Positions 44,714 to 52,800 of a stretch of 64,000 bases of DNA are shown piece after piece. The notes beneath the pieces are model-generated. The model was not told the DNA's origin, ran no database searches, and worked only from the letters and a program-made list of their open reading frames with translations. This DNA comes from an uncultured Clostridia bacterium (lineage in GTDB: Bacteria; Bacillota; Clostridia; Christensenellales; Aristaeellaceae), in assembly GCA_934636425.1 (NCBI GenBank), contig CAKUAV010000001.1, positions 26,264 through 90,263 of the forward strand. The letters run 5' to 3'. The position numbers and the translations under genes were made by a program. Each line of letters opens with the position of its first letter. Within the stretch, counting starts at the first letter, position 1.

Positions 44714-46324
44714 TCAGTGGGTGCGTTTTTCCTCGTAGGCCGCCCAGCAGGCGCGAATCAGATCGGCGTCCGCGTCTGTCAGGCGCACGTCGCCGCTGCC
44801 GGAGAGATAATACAGATCGGGCACGCCCAGCTCGGCACAGCGCCTGACCCAGCGCTCGAACTCGCGCCGCGTGCCGATGCCGCCCGCGTCGGTGTCTATG
44901 ATGACGTCCGGAAGCACCGCCTCGTACAGCTTCGCGCGGTAGCTCATCACGTCGAATACGCAGCGCTGATGTCCCTCGTAATCGTGCAGCCGCGCCTGAT
45001 CGACGATTTCGTCGAAATACGGATGCGCGCAGGAGCAGTTGATCAGCGCGTCCGGCTTGACCGCCTTGGCGAAATCGCGCATCATCGTCATGAAGCGCCT
45101 GAGCAGCTCCACGCCGCACACGCCGTCCTCATGCGCGCGGACGTAACGCCCCAGCGGCATGCAGTTGGCAAAGTCGATCTTGAAGCCGTCGCAGTTATAG
45201 CAGCCCGCCTCGTCGGAGAGGAGCCGCCGTATCGTCTCCTTCATGCGCGCGCGGTATTTCTCGCTGGTCGGGTCCGCGCCGCAGGCCGTGCAGAGATATT
45301 CCACGCACTCCTCCGCGCGCAGTCCCTCGGGATACCAGGACTTGAACCACAACACGACGCGCCGTCCCTTTTTGTGCTCCGCGTCGGCAAAGGCACGCAG
45401 ATCGGGCCATTTTTCCGGATCGGGCAGCGCTTCGCCATACTGATTCTGCCACTTGTCGTCTATGATCAGACAGCCCGGGCGCAGTCCCATTTCGTCCAGC
45501 CGGCGGCTCATATCCTCGTAATCGCGCTGCGTGGCGTAATCATACGGCGCGCCGCCCAGCCGCCGCCCTCTGTCGCACTGCTCGCCCCAGCCGCAGAATA
45601 TCGGCCTTTTCCACCAGTCCGGCTCATTCGAGCGATCCTTCTTCACGCACCAGCCGCTTTCGTAATGCCAGTCGGCATAGGCGCGCAGCGCGCCGAACGC
45701 ATCCTCCCCCTCGGTAAAGAGCAGGCTCTGGCTCTCCCATGCGCCCGAAACGCGCGTCTTTCCATAGAGCGGAACCTCGAAGCCGCAGCGATTGCGCGCG
45801 CACTTCAGCAGGAACTGATGAAAGTTATACTGTCCCGCCCGCGCGGCCAGCCCCACGCCCAGCCAGCGGCCGCAGCCGTCCAGAAACAGCGGATAGCAGT
45901 AGCACGGCGGCGTAAAATAACCCAGCTCGATCGCGCCCGGCTCGGTCATCATGCGCAACGAGCGCGCATAGTCGGCGTGCCCCGCTATGGGCAGCAGATA
46001 GCCCGCCGTCTCATAGCGCGCGTTCCCCGCGAAGAAGCGCAGCGCGTCCACGCTGTGTTCGCCCCAAACGCGCGCATAAAACCGCGCCCAGTCCGCGCCG
46101 CACTCCAGCACATAGTCCTTCTTTTCCCACAGGCCGGATTGAGTATGCCAGATGTGGACGGTCAGATTGCCCTCGCGGCGCGTCTCGAACACGCGCATGG
46201 GCAGATAGCGCTCGTCCGCATCGCTCTTTCCGTCCGCGTCCACGGCGATCTGCGCCGGACAATTCAGATATTCCTCGCCGCCGATTTCAATGGAAAAGCC
46301 CTGTTCGTTTGCCTTGACGATCAT
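44714..46324 (-). CDS. GH36-like alpha-glycosidase
   Basis: A 536-residue protein with an N-terminal beta-sandwich (about 1-200) and a barrel domain like those of GH36/clan GH-D alpha-galactosidases. The barrel shows CLIIDDKWQNQYGEALPD, VVLWFKSWYPEG, a probable nucleophile Asp in CDGFKIDFAN, and a second acidic site near IIDTDAGGIGTRREFERW. It lacks a signal peptide. ATG 46324 has GGGAGG 9 nt upstream. A MATE gene follows 24 bp downstream. The family placement is by motif reading and could instead be a neighbouring GH group; alpha-galactoside substrate is a guess. Confidence 0.72.
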   Translation of the reverse strand: MIVKANEQGFSIEIGGEEYLNCPAQIAVDADGKSDADERYLPMRVFETRREGNLTVHIWHTQSGLWEKKDYVLECGADWARFYARVWGEHSVDALRFFAGNARYETAGYLLPIAGHADYARSLRMMTEPGAIELGYFTPPCYCYPLFLDGCGRWLGVGLAARAGQYNFHQFLLKCARNRCGFEVPLYGKTRVSGAWESQSLLFTEGEDAFGALRAYADWHYESGWCVKKDRSNEPDWWKRPIFCGWGEQCDRGRRLGGAPYDYATQRDYEDMSRRLDEMGLRPGCLIIDDKWQNQYGEALPDPEKWPDLRAFADAEHKKGRRVVLWFKSWYPEGLRAEECVEYLCTACGADPTSEKYRARMKETIRRLLSDEAGCYNCDGFKIDFANCMPLGRYVRAHEDGVCGVELLRRFMTMMRDFAKAVKPDALINCSCAHPYFDEIVDQARLHDYEGHQRCVFDVMSYRAKLYEAVLPDVIIDTDAGGIGTRREFERWVRRCAELGVPDLYYLSGSGDVRLTDADADLIRACWAAYEEKRTH

Positions 46325-46371
46325 GCCTGTGTTCCTCCCTGTATCAAAATGCCGGGATGATGCGTCTGCCT

Positions 46372-47364
46372 TCAGCAGATCTTCAGCAGCATTGTGTGCT
46401 GTTCGTCCATCTCGATCACCAGCAGCTTCTCCTTCTCCAGCGCCTTCATGATGTCGCTGAAGCGCTTGAAGCCGATCTGCTTTTCGTCGAAGTCCGGATA
46501 GTCGGCCTGAATCGCCGCCTTGAGAATCGAGGGATTGATGCGCTCAAAGCCGTCCTCCTTGAAGCGCCTGAGGCTCTCGCGGAATGCGGGCAGCCAGCTG
46601 CTGCGCGTCAGCGCGGGCGCGGCGCTCTCGGCGGCGGTGTTCACGCCGATGATCAGCGAGGACGCCTCCGTCCACGCCTTCAGATCGGGGCAGACGCGCA
46701 CCAGCTGCTGGACGAAGCGTCCGAACGTCGAGCAGCCGTAATTGCTCTCGTTGAAATCGGGATGCAGGCGCAAAAGCGTGTCCTTGAGCTCGCTGGCATA
46801 CATCTGATCCTCGTCCTGATCCTGAAGGATTGTGAGCACCTGCTTGGCCAGCTCGCCGATGGTCGGCTCCGCGCCGTGATCCTGATCGCGTTCCTGACGG
46901 GCGATCTTGGCCGGCTTGGTCACCGAGGCCACCGACTCGAGGAATATGAACTCGTTGCACGCCTTGATGAATATGCCGCTGGCCACCTCCGAGCGGGAGA
47001 TGCCCAGCACGTGCTTGCCCATCGCCTTGAGCCGGCCGACGAGCGGCATATAGTCGCTGTCGCCCGAGACGATGCAGAAGCTGTCGATCAAAGGATTGGT
47101 GTAGGCCACCTCCATCGCGTCGATGACCAGCTGAATGTCGAGATTGTTCTTCTGATTCTTTCCATAGCGCAGCGAGGGCACCACGGAAAACGTATTGGAA
47201 AGCAGGCACTCCTTGAGCGAGGAATAGCGGTCGGTATAGCCGTACACCTTGCCCAGCAGAATATCGCCGCGAATCTTGACCTTCTCAATGATGTTGTTGA
47301 GCATGGATTCCTTCGCGCCTGCGTTTTCCAGATCCACAAAAACCGCAAAATTTGTCGTTCCCAC
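46372..47364 (-). CDS. NYN-domain predicted RNase with two OST-HTH (LOTUS) domains
   Basis: A 330-residue protein. Residues 1-150 are a NYN/PIN-like nuclease domain with the acidic catalytic set in FVDLEN (D11), NNLDIQLVIDAM and SGDSDYMPLV. Two OST-HTH/LOTUS RNA-binding domains follow, at about 165-240 (LRLHPDFNESNYGCSTFGRF) and 258-330 (ADYPDFDEKQIGFKRFSDIM). The layout matches LabA-like/MARF1-type proteins, thought to degrade RNA. It starts at GTG 47364 with AAGGAG 9 nt upstream. The targets are unknown, and neighbours (glycosidase and topB) give no hint. Confidence 0.92.
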   Translation of the reverse strand: MGTTNFAVFVDLENAGAKESMLNNIIEKVKIRGDILLGKVYGYTDRYSSLKECLLSNTFSVVPSLRYGKNQKNNLDIQLVIDAMEVAYTNPLIDSFCIVSGDSDYMPLVGRLKAMGKHVLGISRSEVASGIFIKACNEFIFLESVASVTKPAKIARQERDQDHGAEPTIGELAKQVLTILQDQDEDQMYASELKDTLLRLHPDFNESNYGCSTFGRFVQQLVRVCPDLKAWTEASSLIIGVNTAAESAAPALTRSSWLPAFRESLRRFKEDGFERINPSILKAAIQADYPDFDEKQIGFKRFSDIMKALEKEKLLVIEMDEQHTMLLKIC

Positions 47365-47642
47365 GATAAAAAACTCCTTACTGTTTTCTCATAATATGCA
47401 TCGCGCCGACAGTTCTTCGCCGCGATAAAATTCCATTTTTCTGCGCGCCGCGCGGCCATGCGAAACGCGCGTCCCGCAAAGGGCTGCCGTCACAGGCCGA
47501 CGGCGCGCGCAGTCCCGCTCTTCGCCCCGCTGTTTCCTCGCGTCGGCTCTCATCGCCTGGCCGCGAATCAGAGCCGCATATGTTCCGGGCTTTCTGCGGA
47601 AAGCGCCGCCGTCAAAGCCGCGAATCCTCAGCGCCGCATCTC

Positions 47643-50051
47643 TCACGTCTCCGAGAACAGATCGATCTGCTCCGGCGCGGCAGACGCTTTCGGCGCGGGT
47701 GTTTTCCGCGTTTTCTCCGCGTCGGCCTTGGGCGCGGCGGGTTTGGCCGCCTTTGCCGGTTTGTCCGCTGCCTTGGGCGCGGCGGCCTTGGGCGTTTTCG
47801 CCGCTTTGGCCTTGGGGGCGGCCTTCTCCTGCGCGGACGCGGATTTCGGCGCGGCTTTTTTCGCCGATGTCTTTTTCGTTCCCGCCGCTTCCGCCTTGCC
47901 GGACGCGCGCTTTTTCGGCGCGGGAATGACGGCGTTCTCGTTGGGATTAAAGCGCGGCAGCTCGCCGGGCGCATAGGTGATCACGCCGGTGCTGCCGGCC
48001 ACCTCGCGCTTTTCGACGATCAGCTTCACCAGCGCCGCTGTGAGCGCCGGGCCGCCGCGGCTGACCAGACAGTCCTTCCACAGCGTCAGCTTGCAGCCCT
48101 CGCGCCAGCGGGAGCAGCCGAACGCCTTTGAGTTCTCCGTGATATGTCCCTCGCCGCAGATCGGGCAGGGAACATCCAGATTTTTGACCGCCGATGCGCG
48201 CGATTTGCCGCTTCGGGTCTTCTTGCGCTCCTCGGGATCAAACGCCACGTCCTGCGGCGCGTCCTTGGCCTGATCGACCAGAAACGCGGCGAAGCGGCTG
48301 ATGCCCTCCATGAAGCGGCCGCTGAGCGCATCGAGCGCGCTTTCATCGTTCTCGCGCGCCATGACCGCCAGCGATTTCTCCCACTTGCCGGTCATTATGG
48401 GCGAGGTCAGCTCCTCGGGCGCGATGGAGATCAGCTTTTCGCCCTTGTCGGTGGAGAGTATCGTGCGCCCCTTGCGCTTTGCGTAGCCCACCTCGACCAG
48501 CCGCTCGATGATGGCGGCGCGCGTGGCGGGCGTGCCCAGTCCGCTGTCCTTCATGCTCTCGCGCAGGCTTTCGTCCTCCAGCGCGCGGCCGGCGTTCTCC
48601 ATGGCCTGAAGGAGCGTGCCGTCGGTGTGCGGCTCGGGGGGCTTGGTCTTCTGCGCCTTGAGCTTCACGCCCTTGACCTTGCGCGCCGTGCCGACGGGCA
48701 GATCGGGCAGCGCGTCGGTCTCGTCCTTATCGGGCTTGTCCGAACGATAGACCGCCTTCCAGCCCTCCTTGAGCGGCACGCTGCCGGTCGTGCGGAAATC
48801 GTCCGCGCCCACGCGGGTGGTGAGCTTCACGGACAGATATTCATAGTCGGGATAGTGCGCGGCGATGAGCCGCTTGACCACCATGTCGAACACGCGCCTT
48901 TCCACTTCGCTGAGCCGGTTCAGCGCGGCAAAGCTGCCGGTGGGCACCAGCGCGTGGTGATCGCTGACCTTCGAATCGTTGTACATCCTCCCGCTCGTGG
49001 AGAATTTGCCCGCCTCCCTGAGCGGCGCGACCAGCGCGGCGTACGGCTCGGGCAGCGCGTTTAGCGTCTTGGCGATCTTGGGAATCATGTCGTGGGGCAG
49101 ATAGCGGCTGTCGGTGCGCGGATAGGTGAGCAGCTTGTGCTTTTCGTAGAGCGCCTGCGCGATTTCGAGCGTCTTGGCGGCGGACAGCCCGAGCAGCTTG
49201 TTGGCCTCGCGCTGAAGGGAGGTCAGATCGTAGAGCTGGGGCGGGGGCTGTGTCTTGCGCGCGCGCTCGTTTTCGGTCACTACGCCCTCTTTGCCCCGCA
49301 CGCGCGCGGCGATTTCCTCCGCCCTGTCGTGATCGTAACAGCGCATTTCCTTCGTCTCCGGGTCGATCCACAGCCCGGTGTAATCGCCGAAGTCGGCGCG
49401 GATCTCCCAGTAATCGCGCGGCGTGAAGGCGCGTATTTCGCGGTCGCGCGCCACGAGCAGCGCCAGCGTGGGGGTCTGCACGCGGCCGACGGAGAGCAGC
49501 ACGTCGTACCTCAGCGTATAGGCGCGCGAGGCGTTCATGCCGATGATCCAGTCGGCCTCGCTGCGGCAGCGTGCGCTCGCGTACAGCCCGTCGTAGGCCG
49601 AGTCGGGCTTCAGCGACGCAAAGCCCTCGCGGATGGCCGCGTCGGTCATCGAGGAGATCCACAGCCGGTCGACAGGCTTCCTGCAGCCCGCCTGATCGTA
49701 GATATAGCGAAATATCAGCTCGCCCTCGCGGCCGCTGTCGGTGGCGCAGATCACGCGGTCGATCTCCGGATCGCGCAAAAGCTTCTTGAGCACCGAAAAC
49801 TGCGCGCGTGTCTTGGATATGACCTTCGTTTTGAGCGCCTCGGGCAGCATGGGCAGCGTGTCCATCGACCACTTTTTCCAATCGGGATTCAGCTCGTCCG
49901 GGTCGCACAGCGTCACCAGATGGCCGACCGCCCAGCTGACGACATACTCCTCCCCGACGATCATGCCCTCGCCGCCTCCGCGCGCGCCCAGCACCCGCGC
50001 GATGTCTCGTCCCACCGACGGCTTCTCCGCCAGCACCAGCGTCTTGCCCAT
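47643..50051 (-). CDS. topB: DNA topoisomerase III
   Basis: A type IA topoisomerase (802 residues) that relaxes and decatenates DNA. It has an N-terminal TOPRIM domain (LVLAEKPSVGRDIA, CATDSGREGELIFRYIY), the catalytic Tyr in LLTYPRTDSRYL, and a C-terminal zinc-finger-like repeat (CPICGEGHITENSKAFGCSRW). After about residue 700 comes a long Lys/Ala/Pro-rich tail ending in QIDLF (795-799) plus three residues, matching the consensus for sliding-clamp binding. ATG 50051 has GGAGG 6 nt upstream; a longer frame to 50147 overlaps the promoter. Confidence 0.95.
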   Translation of the reverse strand: MGKTLVLAEKPSVGRDIARVLGARGGGEGMIVGEEYVVSWAVGHLVTLCDPDELNPDWKKWSMDTLPMLPEALKTKVISKTRAQFSVLKKLLRDPEIDRVICATDSGREGELIFRYIYDQAGCRKPVDRLWISSMTDAAIREGFASLKPDSAYDGLYASARCRSEADWIIGMNASRAYTLRYDVLLSVGRVQTPTLALLVARDREIRAFTPRDYWEIRADFGDYTGLWIDPETKEMRCYDHDRAEEIAARVRGKEGVVTENERARKTQPPPQLYDLTSLQREANKLLGLSAAKTLEIAQALYEKHKLLTYPRTDSRYLPHDMIPKIAKTLNALPEPYAALVAPLREAGKFSTSGRMYNDSKVSDHHALVPTGSFAALNRLSEVERRVFDMVVKRLIAAHYPDYEYLSVKLTTRVGADDFRTTGSVPLKEGWKAVYRSDKPDKDETDALPDLPVGTARKVKGVKLKAQKTKPPEPHTDGTLLQAMENAGRALEDESLRESMKDSGLGTPATRAAIIERLVEVGYAKRKGRTILSTDKGEKLISIAPEELTSPIMTGKWEKSLAVMARENDESALDALSGRFMEGISRFAAFLVDQAKDAPQDVAFDPEERKKTRSGKSRASAVKNLDVPCPICGEGHITENSKAFGCSRWREGCKLTLWKDCLVSRGGPALTAALVKLIVEKREVAGSTGVITYAPGELPRFNPNENAVIPAPKKRASGKAEAAGTKKTSAKKAAPKSASAQEKAAPKAKAAKTPKAAAPKAADKPAKAAKPAAPKADAEKTRKTPAPKASAAPEQIDLFSET

Positions 50052-50115
50052 GCCCGTCCTCCGCTCAATCGTCTCTGCCGCTCCGGCCGCGCGCCGCAAA
50101 GCACCGGCCACGGTC

Positions 50116-50144
50116 ATTATATCACGGCCTGCGCCCGCAAACAA
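50116..50144 (-). promoter_or_regulatory. Sigma-A promoter of topB
   Basis: On the minus strand TTGTTT (50139-50144) and TATAAT (50116-50121) are 17 bp apart, 65 bp before the topB start and just after the murA terminator. Confidence 0.75.
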
Positions 50145-50151
50145 CACATTT

Positions 50152-50192
50152 CAAAAACCGGCGCACCGGACAGCTTTCGTCCGATGCGCCGT
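50152..50192 (-). terminator. Rho-independent terminator of murA
   Basis: On the minus strand CGGCGCATCGGAC pairs with GTCCGGTGCGCCG (one G-U pair), followed by GTTTTTG. Confidence 0.88.
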
Positions 50193-50225
50193 TTGTCCGC
50201 TGTATGATATGGTGGAAATAAACCG

Positions 50226-51500
50226 TCAGTCCGGAACCTCGCGCGTGTACCATTCGACCTGCGCGCCCAGATGGCGCAGCTTTTCGTCGATCTTCTCGTA
50301 GCCGCGGCGAATGTAGTGCGCGTTGGCGATTTCGGTCGTGCCCTCGGCGATCAGCCCGGCCACGATGAGCGCCGCGCCCGCGCGCAGATCGGTCGCCGTC
50401 ACCGGCGCGCTCATGAGCTTCTGCGTGCCGTCCACAATGGCCACGCGATCGACGATGCGGATGTTCGCGCCCATGCGGCGCAGCTCGTCCACATAGCGAA
50501 AGCGCGCCTCATAGATGTTTTCGGTCACCACGCTGGTGCCGCCCGCAATGGCGAGCAGGCTGACCATGGGCTGCTGAAGATCGGTCGGAAAGCCGGGATA
50601 ATACTGGGTTTTGACATTGATGCCGCGCAGTATGCCCTCGCCGCGCACATGGATGCGGTCGTCCTCGTCGTGGACGTACACGCCCATCTCGAGCAGCTTG
50701 GCCGAGAGCGACTCCATGTGATAGGGAATCGCGTCGGTGATCACCACGTCGCCGCCGGTGGCCGCCGCCGCGATCATCAGCGTGCCGGTCTCGATCTGAT
50801 CGGGAATGATGGCGTATGTCGAGCCGTGCAGCGGCCTGCCGCCGCGTATGCGGATGATGTCGGTGCCCGCGCCCTTCACCCACGCGCCCATGCTGCCCAG
50901 AAAGTTGGCCAGATCGACGATGTGCGGCTCCTTGGCCGCGTTGTGTATCGTGGTCATGCCCTCGGCGAACACCGCCGCCAGCATGGCGTTGATCGTCGCG
51001 CCCACGCTGGGCATATCGAGGTGGATGTCCGCGCCGCGCAGCCGCTCGCCGGTCACGGTCAAAACGCCGCGCTGCGTGTTCACATTCGCACCCAGCGCCG
51101 TCCACGCCTTGATCGTCTGATCGATCGGCCGCGCGCCGATGTCGCAGCCGCCCGGCATGGGCACCTCCGCCCGGCCGAAGCGATAGGTCAGCACCGGCGC
51201 AAGATAATAGCTCGCGCGCATCTTCCTCGCCAGCTCATAGGGCGGATTGTAGTGATCGACCGTCGTGGGATCGACCGTCATCGTGCTGCCGTCGAACGTC
51301 ACGCCCGCGCCCAGCCATCTGAGCATGTCGATGAGTACATGGACGTCGGAAATATCGGGCAGATTTTCGATCGTGCAGGGGGAGTTGGCCAGCAGCGCCG
51401 CCGGAATGACGGCCACCGCCGCGTTCTTGCCGCCGCTGACCTTGACCTCGCCGCGCAGCGGTATGCCGCCCCTGATCGAGAAAAATTCTTGTTTAGACAT
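50226..51500 (-). CDS. murA: UDP-N-acetylglucosamine 1-carboxyvinyltransferase
   Basis: MurA transfers enolpyruvate from PEP to UDP-GlcNAc, the first committed step of peptidoglycan synthesis. The protein has the two-lobed EPSP-synthase-like fold; VSGGKNAAVAVIPAALLA is the N-terminal signature. The catalytic Cys, the target of fosfomycin, is present in PGGCDIGARPID. Length of 424 residues is normal. ATG 51500 is chosen because homologues start near it; no clear ribosome binding site is seen, and a GTG at 51524 is possible. It lies 53 bp behind the FmdB-type gene, from whose promoter it may be read. Confidence 0.95.
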   Translation of the reverse strand: MSKQEFFSIRGGIPLRGEVKVSGGKNAAVAVIPAALLANSPCTIENLPDISDVHVLIDMLRWLGAGVTFDGSTMTVDPTTVDHYNPPYELARKMRASYYLAPVLTYRFGRAEVPMPGGCDIGARPIDQTIKAWTALGANVNTQRGVLTVTGERLRGADIHLDMPSVGATINAMLAAVFAEGMTTIHNAAKEPHIVDLANFLGSMGAWVKGAGTDIIRIRGGRPLHGSTYAIIPDQIETGTLMIAAAATGGDVVITDAIPYHMESLSAKLLEMGVYVHDEDDRIHVRGEGILRGINVKTQYYPGFPTDLQQPMVSLLAIAGGTSVVTENIYEARFRYVDELRRMGANIRIVDRVAIVDGTQKLMSAPVTATDLRAGAALIVAGLIAEGTTEIANAHYIRRGYEKIDEKLRHLGAQVEWYTREVPD

Positions 51501-51553
51501 GATAAAACACCGGATGACCGGCACTCCCGTTTATATTATGCGCTGCGGACGCG

Positions 51554-51766
51554 TCAGTGCCGGCCGCAGTGAGGACGGCCCTCGCAGCAGCCGCTCGCCT
51601 TGTCCGAGCCGGCGTACTTCATATGGCCGAACGAGCAGCTGCCCGTCCAGTCGCGCTTCACCGCGCCGCCGCACTTGGGGCAGACGATCTCGTCGCGCCT
51701 GTCCATCGAGGTCATGACCTCGAATTCATGGCCGCACGCCTGACAGACATACTGATACAGAGGCAT
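51554..51766 (-). CDS. FmdB-family zinc ribbon protein
   Basis: A 70-residue protein with an N-terminal zinc ribbon: CQAC and CPKC supply four cysteines. This is the putative regulatory protein FmdB family, widespread and of unknown function. The C-terminus is rich in Cys, His and Gly (CCEGRPHCGRH), which might add another metal site. GGGGGGTG lies 7 nt before the start. A good promoter is found upstream, and murA follows 53 bp downstream. Confidence 0.88.
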   Translation of the reverse strand: MPLYQYVCQACGHEFEVMTSMDRRDEIVCPKCGGAVKRDWTGSCSFGHMKYAGSDKASGCCEGRPHCGRH

Positions 51767-51798
51767 GAAGAGACACCCCCCGCCATTATCTGTCCCTT

Positions 51799-51827
51799 AT
51801 TATAAGCGCTTTATCGATTAAAGGCAA
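51799..51827 (-). promoter_or_regulatory. Sigma-A promoter of the FmdB-type gene (and perhaps murA)
   Basis: On the minus strand TTGCCT (51822-51827) and TATAAT (51799-51804) are 17 bp apart, 33 bp before the start codon. Confidence 0.78.
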
Positions 51828-52019
51828 GAAAAAGCCGAGAAAAACGCGCACTTTTTACCTGCCAAAGGCCATTTTCTTCTCTCCCGGGCAAATATTCGGA
51901 GCATTTTCCTTCATTTCGAACGCATTTTCAGCCAATTTGCGCCGCAAGGCAGGAATCGCAATCGGGGACGGCGAATCCCTTGCGCAGAGTTTTTTGCTGT
52001 CAAAGGAGGATCTTTTCCC

Positions 52020-52724
52020 ATGCGGCGCTCCGTTCGCGCGGGCGATGAAACGCTCGCCTATACGCTCATGCAGACCGGCCGCTCGTCCATAGAGCTGCGC
52101 GTGCTGCCCACCGAAATTCGTCTCTTCACGCCCGCCGCCTGTCCGCTGCGGCAGGCAGACGCCTATGTCGCCTCCCACATCGACTGGATCCGCGAAGCGC
52201 AAAAGCGCTTTGATGCCTACGCCGACCGCGAGCGCGCCGCCTTCCCGATGACCGACGGCATGCCCGTGCCGCTCGAGGGCGAAATCCATACGCTGCGCCT
52301 GCGCCCCGCCGCGCGTCAGAGCGAAGCGATCGAAAGCGGCGAAATCATCATTTCGGGCGGCAATCTCGATCCCGAATCGGTCGCTGAGCGGCTGCGCGCC
52401 TGCCTGGTCAGACGCGCGATGCAGCGGCTGAGCGAGCGCGTCGAGCACTATGTCCCGCTCATCGGCCGTCGCCCCGGCCGCGTGACCGTGCGGGATCAGC
52501 GCACAAAATGGGGCAGCTGCTCCACGCTGGGCAATGTCAACTTCAACTGGAAGCTCATCATGGCGCCGAAGGAAGCGCTCGACTATGTGGTCATCCATGA
52601 ATTGTGCCACCTCTACGAGTTCAACCATTCGGACAAGTTCTGGCAGCGCGTGGGGCGCTATCAGCGCGATTACGCCCACTGGCGCGATTTTCTGCGCAGC
52701 GGCTGGAATCATCCCTTCAGATAG
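52020..52724 (+). CDS. YgjP-like (SprT-related) zinc metallopeptidase
   Basis: A 234-residue protein of the YgjP-like metallopeptidase group (formerly DUF45). The zinc motif HELCHLYEFNHSDKFW gives two His in HExxH form plus a later His, and is preceded by the family blocks RDQRTKWGSCSTLGNVNFNW and LIMAPKEALDYVVIHE. No signal peptide is present. ATG 52020 has AAGGAGG about 11 nt upstream. The gene stands alone, diverging from the FmdB-type gene and ending just before the promoter of the aldolase gene. Biological substrate is unknown. Confidence 0.92.
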   Translation: MRRSVRAGDETLAYTLMQTGRSSIELRVLPTEIRLFTPAACPLRQADAYVASHIDWIREAQKRFDAYADRERAAFPMTDGMPVPLEGEIHTLRLRPAARQSEAIESGEIIISGGNLDPESVAERLRACLVRRAMQRLSERVEHYVPLIGRRPGRVTVRDQRTKWGSCSTLGNVNFNWKLIMAPKEALDYVVIHELCHLYEFNHSDKFWQRVGRYQRDYAHWRDFLRSGWNHPFR

Positions 52725-52736
52725 CGAGAATTTCTC

Positions 52737-52765
52737 TTGCCGACGCGCGCGCGCCGGTGTATAAT
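52737..52765 (+). promoter_or_regulatory. Sigma-A promoter of the KDPG-aldolase fusion gene
   Basis: TTGCCG (52737-52742) and TATAAT (52760-52765) are 17 bp apart, 35 bp before ATG 52801. Confidence 0.8.
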
Positions 52766-52800
52766 AGGGGCGAGAACAGCCGTCAAGGAGTGTGTTTTTT

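Noticed and set aside
43061..46360. A 1099-codon plus-strand open frame
   Set aside because: It lies opposite the MATE and GH36-like genes, is His/Arg/Ala rich without motifs, and has no ribosome binding site.
47389..47646. Small minus-strand frame directly after topB
   Set aside because: It begins at a GTG inside the topB stop region without its own ribosome binding site and is Arg/Ala rich, as expected by chance here.
51855..52712. Minus-strand open frame of 285 codons opposite the YgjP-type gene
   Set aside because: The plus-strand gene has a conserved zinc motif and a good ribosome binding site; the other frame has neither.
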